From assembly GCA_049472395.1 (NCBI GenBank), contig JBLIRR010000002.1:124001-188000 (forward strand): a stretch of 64,000 nucleotides of DNA, in the 5' to 3' direction. Every line of letters begins with the position of its first letter. The stretch's first letter is position 1. Of this stretch, positions 53,292-63,120 are shown piece by piece. Under the pieces are notes generated by a model that was not told the DNA's origin, did not search any database, and saw only the letters and a program-made list of their open reading frames with translations. This DNA comes from JBLIRR01 sp049472395 (GTDB taxonomy: Bacteria; SZUA-182; DTGQ01; JBLIRR01). The position numbers were made by a program, and so were the translations under genes.

Positions 53292-54287
53292 CTACTTGCC
53301 AAACAGCATCTCTAATTTCACAATTATGCCAGGAATCGCCTTGCCATTTTCGTTCCTCGGCCAATTAATCGAAGGAATAATTTCGAGAAAAAGCCATGTC
53401 TGATAAATATTTTGGCAGAAACGCATCTCAATCCAGAGGTCCTCCCGTTTGATTATAGGTGTCGTTTTATTTCTTATCCCCACGCCAGCCGAAATAGCCT
53501 TGTGAGAGGAGAGTTGGTGGTAGATTTCTATCCTTTCGATCCAATCAAAACCTTGATCAGCCCTGAGCAGTGTTGCCTCCGAGGATAATCGAAAGAAGGT
53601 TAAATAATTCATAATTTGATCAAAATCCAGTACTGTTGTTCCCCCGAATCCTTCTTCTTCATACCAAAACAAGGTTTCAGAAAAACGGAAAAGGAGACGT
53701 GGGCTCAATTCTATCATTCTTTGGTACCTGCCCTTGGCATACGGGTAGATATGCTCTTTAAATCGCGCACTCACATTAAAATCAATATTTGAGTTATCCG
53801 ACTTCTGTATAATCCATTGAAGCGCAGCAGAGTAAAGGCCGACTTCTTCTGTATCATCCTCCTCCAATAAGGCTAATTCAGATGATTTGTTGCTCGTCTC
53901 TGTTTTTTCAAAGGCATCCTTACCCCTTTCCCCAACAAGCATCAATCTCAAACGTCGATTGACATTGGGTAGAAAAAAATGGGCGCGGAATTGACTTCGA
54001 TAATTTATTTTTTTATTTTTACTTTGCCCCACTGCATTTGTTAATTTTACTATTGATTTTGCGGATTCATCAACCTCGCACTCATCACCAAAAAATCTGT
54101 CAAACCATAGAGCAATATGACATACTTTCTGGGAAAGGTAATAATGGGTGTGGTCTATCCACAATAAATTCTCTGCCTCATCAGGTTTACCTTCTCCCGT
54201 ATCAGCCTCAAATGCGTGAGTATATATGGTGAGTTTCACACCCATGATCAAAAGAATAGCTGTAATAGTAACAAATTTATTGCGCAT
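53292..54287 (-). CDS. Exported beta-rich, probably outer-membrane, protein
   Basis: 331 residues. A signal peptide (NKFVTITAILLIMGVKLTIYTHAF) is followed by HTHYYLSQKVCHIALWFDRFFGD and then by alternating strands (FRAHFFLPNVNRRLRLMLVG, YSAALQWIIQ, FRFSETLFWYEEEGF), ending in VKLEMLFGK with a C-terminal aromatic as in outer-membrane barrels. I think related proteins accompany UUP1/7TM-ligase clusters, but cannot verify that here. Confidence 0.6.
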   Translation of the reverse strand: MRNKFVTITAILLIMGVKLTIYTHAFEADTGEGKPDEAENLLWIDHTHYYLSQKVCHIALWFDRFFGDECEVDESAKSIVKLTNAVGQSKNKKINYRSQFRAHFFLPNVNRRLRLMLVGERGKDAFEKTETSNKSSELALLEEDDTEEVGLYSAALQWIIQKSDNSNIDFNVSARFKEHIYPYAKGRYQRMIELSPRLLFRFSETLFWYEEEGFGGTTVLDFDQIMNYLTFFRLSSEATLLRADQGFDWIERIEIYHQLSSHKAISAGVGIRNKTTPIIKREDLWIEMRFCQNIYQTWLFLEIIPSINWPRNENGKAIPGIIVKLEMLFGK

Positions 54288-54300
54288 AATAAAGATTTTT

Positions 54301-54327
54301 TATACTATGATTTATATTTATAGTATA
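54301..54327. promoter_or_regulatory. Palindrome between the outer-membrane-type gene and the men operon
   Basis: TATACTAT (54301-54308) and ATAGTATA (54320-54327) form a perfect inverted repeat around 11 bases. It is a candidate operator for either divergent gene, though AT-rich chance is possible. Confidence 0.35.
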
Positions 54328-54351
54328 CCCTATTTTGACTACATATATCTA

Positions 54352-54380
54352 TTGAATTTATCTGTAATACTATATATTAT
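54352..54380 (+). promoter_or_regulatory. Probable sigma-70 promoter of the men operon
   Basis: TTGAAT at 54352-54357 and TATTAT at 54375-54380 are 17 bases apart; the ATG of menF is 35 bases downstream of the -10 element. Confidence 0.5.
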
Positions 54381-54414
54381 AATAGGATATTTAGACAAAT
54401 GAGAAGAACACACT

Positions 54415-55803
54415 ATGCCACAGCTTGAAGTTTACGAAAAAACAGATTTGGGCAGCGAATTTGAGATCGTTGACGTTAAAAAAATATTAAAGGATAAACT
54501 ACATTACTTTTTTAATTCATCTTTTCCTTCCAATGGGGAAATTTTACGAATACAGATAAGGATTAAAAAGATAGATCCCTTACATTGGCTCTATTGGCAG
54601 AGGTCTCCGACAAAAATATACTGGCTCAATAGAGAGCGGAATTTTGAAATGGCCGGTATTGGCGAGGCAATTGCCATAATCGGAGAAGGTCAGGTTGAGG
54701 GCACCACCCTATTCAACAACTTAAAGAGGGGGCTTTCTAATGAATTTAAAGATTTGCGCTACTATGGGGGAATGCGTTTTAATCCTACGGTAAATCCTGA
54801 CGAATACTGGCAAAAATTTGGCTCCTACCGTTTTGTGATCCCCCGCTTTGAAATTGTTCATAAGAGTGGTGAGACGTATCTTGCATGCAATTTCTCACCT
54901 TCTCCCAGTACTTCAGATGAAATCCTCCGGCAACTTTATCATATATGTTTTAATAATGACCTTATTACAGGTGATATTCCCCCTGTGCTTAGCAGGAAGG
55001 ATATTCCCGACTATACTAAATGGCATAATAATATAAGCTATGCTATGGAAGTTTTTTCCCGTGGAGAAGTTCAAAAAATTGTGCTTACACGAAAAACCAT
55101 TTTTGAATTTTCTCAGACTCTTGATCCTCTTCTATTATTAAAAAGATTAAAACCAGCCCACCCGGAATCATTTCATTTCTGTTTTCAAATTGATAATAAG
55201 ACCTCGTTTATCGGTGCATCACCAGAGCTTTTATATCGGCGGACAGATAAACAGATTGCAAGTGATGCAATTGCTGGTACATGCCCGCGGGGGAATTCAC
55301 TCACAGAAGATCAAGAACTAAGTCTACGCTTGCTCAGAAGTAAAAAAGATCGACAAGAACATCAGTTTGTCATTGAATGGATTAAAAATGCCTTTGATAC
55401 TCTCTGTAGATCCACCTATGTGCAGGGAGGGACACGTATCTTGAAACTGGCCAATGTGCAGCATCTGCACAATCATTTTCAAGGAATTGTAGCCGATGGC
55501 GTTTCTGACGCTGAGATATTAACCACCCTACATCCAACTCCGGCTGTCGGAGGATATCCTAAAGAAAGGGCCCTCGCAGAAATCGAAAAATTAGAGTCCT
55601 TTGATCGTGGATGGTATGCAGCGCCAGTTGGATGGGTGGGAACAGATGAAGCTGAATTCGCGGTTGCAATCCGTTCAGGCCTTATTCTCGATCATAGGCT
55701 TTCCCTTTTCTCCGGCGCAGGAATTATACCAGCCTCTACACCGGAAGCTGAATGGAGAGAAATGGAAAATAAGCTTGCCAATTTCATTACTATTATCCAA
55801 TGA
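54415..55803 (+). CDS. menF: Isochorismate synthase, menaquinone-specific
   Basis: Converts chorismate to isochorismate, the first step of classical menaquinone synthesis. 462 residues, normal for the family. The chorismate-binding core has FCFQIDNKTSFIGASPELLYRR, DAIAGTCPRGN, HQFVIEWIK, LHPTPAVGGYPKERALAEI and the C-terminal FSGAGIIPASTPEAEW with its Mg-binding Glu residues. It opens a seven-gene operon, and its stop overlaps the menD start (ATGA). Confidence 0.95.
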   Translation: MPQLEVYEKTDLGSEFEIVDVKKILKDKLHYFFNSSFPSNGEILRIQIRIKKIDPLHWLYWQRSPTKIYWLNRERNFEMAGIGEAIAIIGEGQVEGTTLFNNLKRGLSNEFKDLRYYGGMRFNPTVNPDEYWQKFGSYRFVIPRFEIVHKSGETYLACNFSPSPSTSDEILRQLYHICFNNDLITGDIPPVLSRKDIPDYTKWHNNISYAMEVFSRGEVQKIVLTRKTIFEFSQTLDPLLLLKRLKPAHPESFHFCFQIDNKTSFIGASPELLYRRTDKQIASDAIAGTCPRGNSLTEDQELSLRLLRSKKDRQEHQFVIEWIKNAFDTLCRSTYVQGGTRILKLANVQHLHNHFQGIVADGVSDAEILTTLHPTPAVGGYPKERALAEIEKLESFDRGWYAAPVGWVGTDEAEFAVAIRSGLILDHRLSLFSGAGIIPASTPEAEWREMENKLANFITIIQ

Positions 55804-57578
55804 GTATTGATATATCACATAATAACATCCTGTGGGCCTCACTTATAATTGAAGAGCTTATAAGAAACAAAATACACTATTTTTGTATTTCATCAGGATC
55901 AAGATCAGCTCCACTCACGGTTGCGGTGGCAAGAAATCCTAAAGCCACAAGCATAATTTGGCGTGATGAACGCGGTGCGGCGTTCCACGCGCTTGGTTAT
56001 GCCAGAGCTACAGGAATTCCCGCTGTAGTGATCTGTACATCAGGGACCGCTGGTGCCAATTATCTTCCTGCTATTATTGAGGCCAGTGTCAGTAATTGCC
56101 CCCTGTTGATCATCTCAGCAGATCGCCCTCCCGAGCTGCGACAAACCGGTGCAAATCAGACTATTGAGCAGTTTGATATTTTTGATGGTTATGTGCGCTG
56201 GAAATTTGAACTTCCCTGCCCTGATGAGACAATAGCGCCGGAAATGGTCTTGACCACAATTGATCAGGCGATCTACCGATCACGCAGGCTCCCGGCAGGT
56301 CCTGTTTATATCAACTGCATGTTTAGGGAACCCCTTGTGCCCATAGATAATCCAATGAAGCCAAGATATAGTGCTCATTTGGCTCAGTGGGAAGAAAGCC
56401 AGGCTCCATTTACTCATTATCATTATCCCCTTCTGACCCCTTCAGAGGATGCCATTCAAGCGGTAGCAGACATTTGTAACAACACTAAAAGGGGGATCAT
56501 GGTCATTGGACCTCTGAGTCCCCAGACAAACAGGGAAAAGGTCTTTCAATTAATCAAAAGCCTCAATTGGGCCATATTCACGGACATTACGTCCGGCTTT
56601 CGTGTCGGTCATGAGAGAGAAAACTTTGTTTCTTATTTTGATCAAATTTTATTAACTCCTGAGGGCTACAACAGTTATTCTCCTGATACTGTCCTGCATA
56701 TCGGGGGACAGATTACCTCAAAAAGATTGTTAGAATATCTCATGGTGCAGCCGATAAAAGAGTATATTATTGTAAAAGACCACCCGCTGAGACATGATCC
56801 CCTCCACAGAGCCACAATGCGAATAGAAACTGATATCGTCTCTTTTTGCACTCTCCTTCTTCCTCACCTCACCTCTGACAAGGATTCTCATTGGCAGAAT
56901 GAGTGGGTGTTGCGATCGCGCAGGATACAAGGCATTATTGACGACTATTTTAATCAGCACCAGACCATAAGTGAGCCGGGAGTTGCGTATCATATTGCGA
57001 AGACTATCCCTGAAAACAATGGCTTATTTCTCGGTAATAGCATGGCCATCCGGGATATGGATATGTATGCCGCCATCTCGGGCAGGCCGGTCGTTGTGAC
57101 AGCTAATAGGGGTGCAAGTGGCATTGAGGGTTTAATTGCCACGGCAAGCGGCTTTATGGTTGGTCTCGATGCGCCCGTCACAGCCATACTTGGAGATATA
57201 TCATTCTTGCATGACTTGAGCTCACTTTCCCAGCTCACCTCTCTCCCTCAGAAATTAATCATCGTGATCCTCAATAATCATGGAGGAGGCATCTTCTCCT
57301 TCCTTCCCATTGCTCAATGTGACGATGTTTTTGAACCCTATTTTGGCACGCCTCATAAATTCAGTTTTGGTTTATGTGCGAAAAATTTCAATGTTCATTA
57401 TTATCAGCCAAAAACAATGGTTTCGTTTTTAGAAGATTATAAGCGTGCGCTCAACGAAGAACAGTCATCAATTGTTGAAATTAACACGAATCGCAAAGAT
57501 AATTGGGACCTGCATCAAGCATTGCAAAACACAATCATTCAATCCCTCGCAATGTTCTCCAATGAAAAAGAAGTATAA
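55800..57578 (+). CDS. menD: 2-succinyl-5-enolpyruvyl-6-hydroxy-3-cyclohexene-1-carboxylate synthase
   Basis: ThDP enzyme that adds a succinyl-semialdehyde unit from 2-oxoglutarate to isochorismate. 592 residues. It has CISSGSRSAPLT, WRDERGAAFHALGYARATG with the catalytic Glu, TSGTAGANYLPA, ISADRPPELRQTGANQTI and the ThDP/Mg motif GDISFLHDLSSLSQL followed by NNHGGGIFSF. All are characteristic. Confidence 0.97.
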   Translation: MSIDISHNNILWASLIIEELIRNKIHYFCISSGSRSAPLTVAVARNPKATSIIWRDERGAAFHALGYARATGIPAVVICTSGTAGANYLPAIIEASVSNCPLLIISADRPPELRQTGANQTIEQFDIFDGYVRWKFELPCPDETIAPEMVLTTIDQAIYRSRRLPAGPVYINCMFREPLVPIDNPMKPRYSAHLAQWEESQAPFTHYHYPLLTPSEDAIQAVADICNNTKRGIMVIGPLSPQTNREKVFQLIKSLNWAIFTDITSGFRVGHERENFVSYFDQILLTPEGYNSYSPDTVLHIGGQITSKRLLEYLMVQPIKEYIIVKDHPLRHDPLHRATMRIETDIVSFCTLLLPHLTSDKDSHWQNEWVLRSRRIQGIIDDYFNQHQTISEPGVAYHIAKTIPENNGLFLGNSMAIRDMDMYAAISGRPVVVTANRGASGIEGLIATASGFMVGLDAPVTAILGDISFLHDLSSLSQLTSLPQKLIIVILNNHGGGIFSFLPIAQCDDVFEPYFGTPHKFSFGLCAKNFNVHYYQPKTMVSFLEDYKRALNEEQSSIVEINTNRKDNWDLHQALQNTIIQSLAMFSNEKEV

Positions 57579-58359
57579 CTTTCATTATGAAATAATGGGT
57601 GAGAACAAGAAGACAACGATACTGTTTCTCCATGGATTTATGGGTAGTTCTCAGGATTGGACTGATCCCATGGTTGAGTTAAAAGATCGGTTTCGCTGCC
57701 TTGCTATTGATCTACCCGGACATGGCAAAACGAAGGTATTAGGGGATGAAAATAGTTACACTATGGAAAACACCGCCTCTGCCCTCATTCATTTTCTGAA
57801 ACATCTTAATATACGGCGCTGTATCCTGGTTGGCTATTCAATGGGAGGACGATTAGCTCTTTTTTGTGCCTTCTCCTTTCCCCTCTATTTTCCCAAATTA
57901 ATAGTGGAATCAGCTTCACCGGGCCTGAGAGAAGAAAAAGAACGAAGAGAAAGAAGAGCACACGATGATGCCCTTTCTCATAAATTACAGCATATGGATT
58001 TTTCAGATTTTCTCAATGAATGGTATACTCAACCGCTGTTCGGTCCCCTCCGGAATCATCAAGGTTTTAAGGACATTATAAGGAAGAGGGTGAACAATAA
58101 GCCTATCGAATTGATAAAGTCCTTGAAAGGAATGGGGACGGGAGTTCAGTCCTCTTTATGGGAGAAATGGGCCCGGAATCGGATACCAACGCTTCTGATC
58201 GTCGGAGAAAAAGATTATAAATTTAGGGGTATTGCACAACAGATGATAAGGGAGTGCAGCGTTGCTCATCTCAAGATTATTAAAGACAGCGGACATACAA
58301 CACATTTCGAGGCTAAGAATATGTTTATTAACTCTATAAAAGATTTTATATCTTACTGA
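57562..58359 (+). CDS. menH: 2-succinyl-6-hydroxy-2,4-cyclohexadiene-1-carboxylate synthase
   Basis: Alpha/beta hydrolase that removes pyruvate from SEPHCHC. About 265 residues from the ATG at 57562, which overlaps the menD end by 17 bases; an earlier frame start lies within menD. FLHGFMGSSQDW gives the oxyanion region, VGYSMGGRLAL the nucleophile Ser, and KDSGHTTHFE the catalytic His. It fits MenH rather than a generic hydrolase by position and motifs. Confidence 0.92.
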   Translation: MKKKYNFHYEIMGENKKTTILFLHGFMGSSQDWTDPMVELKDRFRCLAIDLPGHGKTKVLGDENSYTMENTASALIHFLKHLNIRRCILVGYSMGGRLALFCAFSFPLYFPKLIVESASPGLREEKERRERRAHDDALSHKLQHMDFSDFLNEWYTQPLFGPLRNHQGFKDIIRKRVNNKPIELIKSLKGMGTGVQSSLWEKWARNRIPTLLIVGEKDYKFRGIAQQMIRECSVAHLKIIKDSGHTTHFEAKNMFINSIKDFISY

Positions 58360-58420
58360 CATTCTTTATAGGCAAAAAAACTATATAATTGTAGCACATT
58401 TTTAGGTTGAAGGAGAATTT

Positions 58421-59242
58421 ATGAGTAAAGTCAATTGGAGAGAAGCCGGAGAATTTGAGGATATACGGTATCACAAAGGTGAAGGTATTGCAAAAATAAC
58501 TATCAACAGGCCGGAGGTGAGAAACGCCTTTCGGCCCCTGACTGTCATGGAAATGTGCCGGGCTTTTGAGGATGCGCGTGAAGACCCTGAAATCGGTGTC
58601 ATCATTTTAACAGGTGAAGGGGAAAAAGCCTTCTGTTCCGGGGGAGACCAAAAGGTAAGAGGCGAAGCAGGTTATATTGATCACAAAGGGGTGCATCGAT
58701 TAAACGTATTGGATTTTCAGCGCCAGATACGAACCTGTCCGAAACCGGTTATTGCGATGGTTGCGGGGTATGCCATTGGCGGTGGTCATGTCCTTCATCT
58801 CATGTGCGATCTTACAATCGCTGCCGATAATGCTGTTTTCGGGCAGACAGGCCCGAAGGTTGGCTCATTTGACGGAGGTTACGGCGCAAGCTATATGGCG
58901 AGAATTGTAGGGCAAAAAAAAGCGCGAGAGATATGGTTTTTATGCAGACAATACAATGCGGGCCAGGCCCTTGACATGGGGCTTGTTAACACTGTGGTGC
59001 CCTATGAAAATCTGGAAGAAGAGACAGTGAAATGGGCCAAGGAAATTCTTGCCAACTCCCCCATGGCGATTCGTTGTCTTAAAGCGGCCTTGAACGCAGA
59101 TTGCGATGGCCAGGCGGGGCTTCAAGAATTGGCAGGTTGTGCTACGATGCTTTTTTATATGACAGAGGAGGGTCAGGAAGGGAGAAGGGCATTTTTGGAA
59201 AAGCGGAAACCCGACTTCTCACAGTATACTCGACGTCCCTAA
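58421..59242 (+). CDS. menB: 1,4-dihydroxy-2-naphthoyl-CoA synthase
   Basis: Closes the second ring of the naphthoquinone from o-succinylbenzoyl-CoA. 273 residues. Crotonase motifs AFCSGGDQKVRGEAGYIDHKG, AMVAGYAIGGGHVLHLMCDL, GQTGPKVGSFDGGYGASYMARIVGQKKAREIWFL are diagnostic of MenB. A 60-base gap with AAGGAG precedes it. Confidence 0.97.
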   Translation: MSKVNWREAGEFEDIRYHKGEGIAKITINRPEVRNAFRPLTVMEMCRAFEDAREDPEIGVIILTGEGEKAFCSGGDQKVRGEAGYIDHKGVHRLNVLDFQRQIRTCPKPVIAMVAGYAIGGGHVLHLMCDLTIAADNAVFGQTGPKVGSFDGGYGASYMARIVGQKKAREIWFLCRQYNAGQALDMGLVNTVVPYENLEEETVKWAKEILANSPMAIRCLKAALNADCDGQAGLQELAGCATMLFYMTEEGQEGRRAFLEKRKPDFSQYTRRP

Positions 59243-59248
59243 TAACTC

Positions 59249-60136
59249 ATGAGATTACCTAAGACATTATATAATTGGATGCTTGCCTCGCGCCCTAAAA
59301 CCTTGCCTGCTGCGGCTTCCCCTGTGATTATCGGCAGCGCAATGGCATTCTCTGATGGGAAATTTCATGCACTCTCTGCTCTCGCCGCACTCATTGGAGC
59401 GTTGCTTATCCAAATTGGGACGAATTTCGCCAATGATTATTTTGATTTTGTAAAGGGAACTGATACAGAGGAACGAATTGGGCCTATGCGGGTTACGCAG
59501 GCGGGATTGATACGCCCTGAAACTATAAGACGAGCCTTTATCCTCATCTTTTCATTGGTTTTTCTCATCGCTCTCTATCTTTTTTGGAGAGCTGGGTGGG
59601 TCATTTTGCTGATCGCTTTTCTGTCAATCCTATCCGGCATATTATATACAGGCGGGCCACTGCCACTGGGATATATTGGATTAGGCGATTTGTGGGTTCT
59701 TATTTTTTTCGGGCCTGTGGCTGTTGGAGGAACGTATTTTGTTCAGGCATTAGAGATTACTCCTGTTGTGATTCTGGCAGGGCTTTCGCCCGGGTTTATT
59801 TCAATGGCCATCCTGACAGTCAATAACCTTCGTGATGTAAATACCGATCGCCGGGCGAGGAAGAAAACACTCGCGGTTCGTTTTGGGGAAAATTTTGCGA
59901 GGATAGAGTATTTATTATCGATCCTTATTGCCAGCCTCATACCGGTGTATTTGGTTCTCATAACTAAAAATCATCCCTTTTCCCTGGCTGCACTGTTGAC
60001 AATCGTCATTGCTCTGCCTCCCATAAAAGGTGTTTTCTTTGATGAGATAGGAGCAGGGATGAATGCGCTGCTCGCAAAAACAGGCAGAGTCCTGCTGATC
60101 TACAGCCTTCTTTTTTCAATCGGATGGATACTATGA
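59249..60136 (+). CDS. menA: 1,4-dihydroxy-2-naphthoate polyprenyltransferase
   Basis: Membrane enzyme that attaches the isoprenoid chain to DHNA. 295 residues, about eight transmembrane helices. UbiA-family Asp-rich motifs are NFANDYFDFVKGTDTEER near residue 62 and NNLRDVNTDRRARKKTLAVRFG near 192. The start MRLPKTLYNWMLASRPKTLPAA is typical. Its stop overlaps menC (ATGA). Confidence 0.96.
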   Translation: MRLPKTLYNWMLASRPKTLPAAASPVIIGSAMAFSDGKFHALSALAALIGALLIQIGTNFANDYFDFVKGTDTEERIGPMRVTQAGLIRPETIRRAFILIFSLVFLIALYLFWRAGWVILLIAFLSILSGILYTGGPLPLGYIGLGDLWVLIFFGPVAVGGTYFVQALEITPVVILAGLSPGFISMAILTVNNLRDVNTDRRARKKTLAVRFGENFARIEYLLSILIASLIPVYLVLITKNHPFSLAALLTIVIALPPIKGVFFDEIGAGMNALLAKTGRVLLIYSLLFSIGWIL

Positions 60137-61272
60137 AAATAGCATTAATAGAGATCTTCCAGTATACCCTGCCTCTCATCAAGCCTTTGCTGATCAAGGG
60201 GACTCTTTTAACCACACGACAAGGTTTCATTATTCGCCTACAGAATGAGCATCATCATAAGGCATACGGGGAGGTATCACCTTTTCCATCTTTGCATAGT
60301 GAGGATTGTGATGAGGCAAAACTTCAATTAATACGGCTACAAAAGGAATTGAGCGGACAGATTCTACCGGATTGCACAGAAAGATTAAAGGGTACTCGAA
60401 GCTCCTGGCTCGGACAGTACCACCTTTCGCCATCCGTCCACTTCGGGATTGAAACCGCCATTCTAAACCTCATCGCACACTCAAAGCATCAATCTCTGGC
60501 CCGCATGCTCAGCAAGCATCACCCTAAAACAATACTGGTAAATGCCCTCATAACTTCCGGGGATAGCCACATAGAGCAAGAATGTAAAAGATTAGTGCAC
60601 GAGGGATACAAAGCAATTAAATTAAAGGTTGGCCGGAGAAAGGTAGAAGAGGAACTTGACACTTTAAAGCGTATGAGAAATAGTATTGATGAAAACATCG
60701 CTTTACGATTGGATGCAAATAGGGCGTGGCCCTTAGAAACGGCAATTATCTTCGGCAAGGCAGCTGCTGAGTTTCGGATCGAATATATTGAGGAACCACT
60801 TGTAGATTATAGTCAGAGCGCACAATTTTTCAAGGAGACAAACCTACCAATTGCTTTTGATGAAACTCTTAGGGATCTGTGCACAGAGCACAATCTTAAT
60901 AGTCATAATTTACATAGTAATACTCTTGAACACTTGAATCCAAAGATTTTTGAGGGAGTAAAAGCTTTTATTTTAAAGCCTGCTGTTTTAGGAAGTTATG
61001 AAAAAACCTTTGCATTTGCCAATTTTGCAAAGCATCACTCCATTATACCTGTCATCAGCAGTTCGTTTTGCTCGGGAGTTGGGCTCACCGCAGAGGCGGA
61101 TATTGCTGCGTCTCTTAATGAGAGTAATATTCCTGTTGGATTAGATACGTATAAATGGCTGAAAGATGACCTTCTATCCCCTCGATTTCAAACTGTACAC
61201 GGTCAGATCGATCTTGAGATGATACATAAAACGAGCACAAAGATTAGAATGGAGTTACTGAAAAAGATTTGA
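60133..61272 (+). CDS. menC: o-Succinylbenzoate synthase
   Basis: Enolase-superfamily dehydratase that makes o-succinylbenzoate. About 379 residues from the ATG at 60133. The catalytic Lys region is GYKAIKLKVGR near 165, followed by metal ligands in ALRLDANRAW, YIEEPL and FDETL, and a distal Lys in AFILKPAVLGS. It follows menA by ATGA overlap and precedes menE. Confidence 0.93.
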   Translation: MKIALIEIFQYTLPLIKPLLIKGTLLTTRQGFIIRLQNEHHHKAYGEVSPFPSLHSEDCDEAKLQLIRLQKELSGQILPDCTERLKGTRSSWLGQYHLSPSVHFGIETAILNLIAHSKHQSLARMLSKHHPKTILVNALITSGDSHIEQECKRLVHEGYKAIKLKVGRRKVEEELDTLKRMRNSIDENIALRLDANRAWPLETAIIFGKAAAEFRIEYIEEPLVDYSQSAQFFKETNLPIAFDETLRDLCTEHNLNSHNLHSNTLEHLNPKIFEGVKAFILKPAVLGSYEKTFAFANFAKHHSIIPVISSSFCSGVGLTAEADIAASLNESNIPVGLDTYKWLKDDLLSPRFQTVHGQIDLEMIHKTSTKIRMELLKKI

Positions 61273-62660
61273 GAGAACATAGAAATATAGTGAAGCTTAT
61301 TTCAGAAAATTGTGTTTTTAGGCATGATGATTATGATCCACTTATCTCCCAGACAATCGAGAATGTGCACAGATTAAACCTAAAAAGCGGGGATAGATTA
61401 GCGATTCTGGGGAACAACCGTAGTGAATACCTTATAGTATTGATGGCGCTCCTTAAAATTGGAGTCATTGCGGTGCCAATAAGCCCTCGATTTCCCCACA
61501 GGGAGATTCGTCGGCTTTTACATATAATAAACTGTGAACACCTCTATACACTACCCAAAGGAAGGTGTAAAAAGGGAGCCCTGTTTAATGATTTCCATAC
61601 GCTCCCAATTTTTTCTAAGAATGTTGATGCCATGAAAAAGAGAGAAAGTACGATTATTTTTACTTCTGGCAGCTCTGGTGAGCCCAAAGCTGTATTGCAT
61701 ACCCTTTCGAATCACTATTTTAGTGCACTCGGATCAAATGTAAATATTCAATTCCGCCATGTCGACCGATGGTTGCTCTCACTGCCCCTCTATCACGTTG
61801 GGGGGATTGCAATCTTGATGAGAGCGCTTGTTGGGGGAGGGGCTCTAGTGATCCCAGATGATACGGTGGGCCTGGCAGAAAATATTAAAAAATTTAAAAT
61901 TACTCATATTTCACTGGTGAGCACGCAACTTTACAGGCTTTTGCAGAATAAAAAGGCGATCAAATCCCTTATGAGATTAAAAGTGATTCTCATTGGGGGA
62001 AGTCCCCTCTCACCGGCCCTCGTGAAAGAGGCGATTGCGTGTAATATGCCGATTTATACATCGTATGGTTCAACAGAGATGTGCTCACAAATCACCACAA
62101 CAGGCCCGGGAGATAAAGCTCCACGACTTTTTACCTCAGGAAGACTCCTTGATTACAGGGAACTTAAAATTGCGGCAGATGGAGAAATTTTGGTCAAGGG
62201 AGAGACTTTGTTTAAAGGCTATGTTGAAAGAGATACGACAAAACAAAGCCTCGATTCACAGGGGTGGTTTCATACGGGGGACCTAGGGAAACTTGATAAT
62301 GACGGGTACTTGATGGTCCATGGACGAAAAGATACTATGTTTATCTCAGGTGGTGAAAATATACACCCTGAAGAGATTGAGAAGCACCTGTGCCGTATAG
62401 ATAATGTTTTGGAAGCAGTAGTTGTTCCCATTAGCAATGATGAATTTGGAGAGCGTCCCGTGGCATTTCTAAAAACAAAAGATGGTATATGGATACATCC
62501 GGATATCCTTAAAAAGCATCTTGAGAAGAACCTGGCGCGATTTAAAATCCCTGACTACTTTTTTCCCTTTCCCCTCTCAATCCCTCAAAGGAGCATCAAA
62601 CACAATCGAAGGTATTTTCAAGAACTGGCGCACAAAAAAATAAACCATATTTCACCCTAA
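61269..62660 (+). CDS. menE: o-Succinylbenzoate-CoA ligase
   Basis: Acyl-CoA synthetase that activates o-succinylbenzoate. 463 residues from a TTG that overlaps the menC stop. AMP-binding motif STIIFTSGSSGEPKAVLHT near 125, YTSYGSTEMCSQ near 265, GWFHTGDLGKLDNDG near 335 and HGRKDTMFISGGENIHPEEIE near 353 with the C-terminal catalytic Lys region. Lengths and order fit MenE. Confidence 0.93.
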   Translation: MREHRNIVKLISENCVFRHDDYDPLISQTIENVHRLNLKSGDRLAILGNNRSEYLIVLMALLKIGVIAVPISPRFPHREIRRLLHIINCEHLYTLPKGRCKKGALFNDFHTLPIFSKNVDAMKKRESTIIFTSGSSGEPKAVLHTLSNHYFSALGSNVNIQFRHVDRWLLSLPLYHVGGIAILMRALVGGGALVIPDDTVGLAENIKKFKITHISLVSTQLYRLLQNKKAIKSLMRLKVILIGGSPLSPALVKEAIACNMPIYTSYGSTEMCSQITTTGPGDKAPRLFTSGRLLDYRELKIAADGEILVKGETLFKGYVERDTTKQSLDSQGWFHTGDLGKLDNDGYLMVHGRKDTMFISGGENIHPEEIEKHLCRIDNVLEAVVVPISNDEFGERPVAFLKTKDGIWIHPDILKKHLEKNLARFKIPDYFFPFPLSIPQRSIKHNRRYFQELAHKKINHISP

Positions 62661-63053
62661 TTCCATAAGGGACACCCTTAATCTCTCAGGCAAGGAAATT
62701 TTCCCCCCATGTTCCTTCGACACGGCAACATGAACTGTTTTCACTTTGCCGGCAGATCTCCCATCCTGATTGATAAAATCATAGAGCAGGCTAAAAGAGG
62801 TACTACCGATATCCCCAGGTTGAATTCTCACGGTTATCCTATCACCTACAAAAAGCGATGCCCTATAATCCGCCTCCGCATGCACAATAGGCAAAAGAAA
62901 ATCAGCCTTCTTCAACAAGAAAGCACAACTAAAATTAATCGATTCCAAGAATCCCTCAAACGCATCATGAGCAATCTTGAATTGATTGGAGAAAAAAAGA
63001 AATCCTGCCGCATCAGTATCATGCAATCTAATCGTTGTGTGATACGTAAACAT
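62652..63053 (-). CDS. 1,4-Dihydroxy-2-naphthoyl-CoA thioesterase-like hot-dog protein
   Basis: Likely hydrolyses DHNA-CoA, the step between MenB and MenA. About 133 residues from an ATG at 63053; a start nine codons earlier is possible. The hot-dog motif HDTDAAGFLFFSNQFKIAHDAFEGFL carries the catalytic Asp and matches 4-hydroxybenzoyl-CoA/DHNA-CoA thioesterases. It converges on menE with a nine-base overlap. This supplies the otherwise missing thioesterase of the cluster. Confidence 0.85.
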   Translation of the reverse strand: MFTYHTTIRLHDTDAAGFLFFSNQFKIAHDAFEGFLESINFSCAFLLKKADFLLPIVHAEADYRASLFVGDRITVRIQPGDIGSTSFSLLYDFINQDGRSAGKVKTVHVAVSKEHGGKISLPERLRVSLMELG

Positions 63054-63120
63054 AAACACGCTCTTTCTGGAACCATTCACAGGGTTCCGCGTTCAACCTT
63101 CAGGATTATAGTTCATGACA

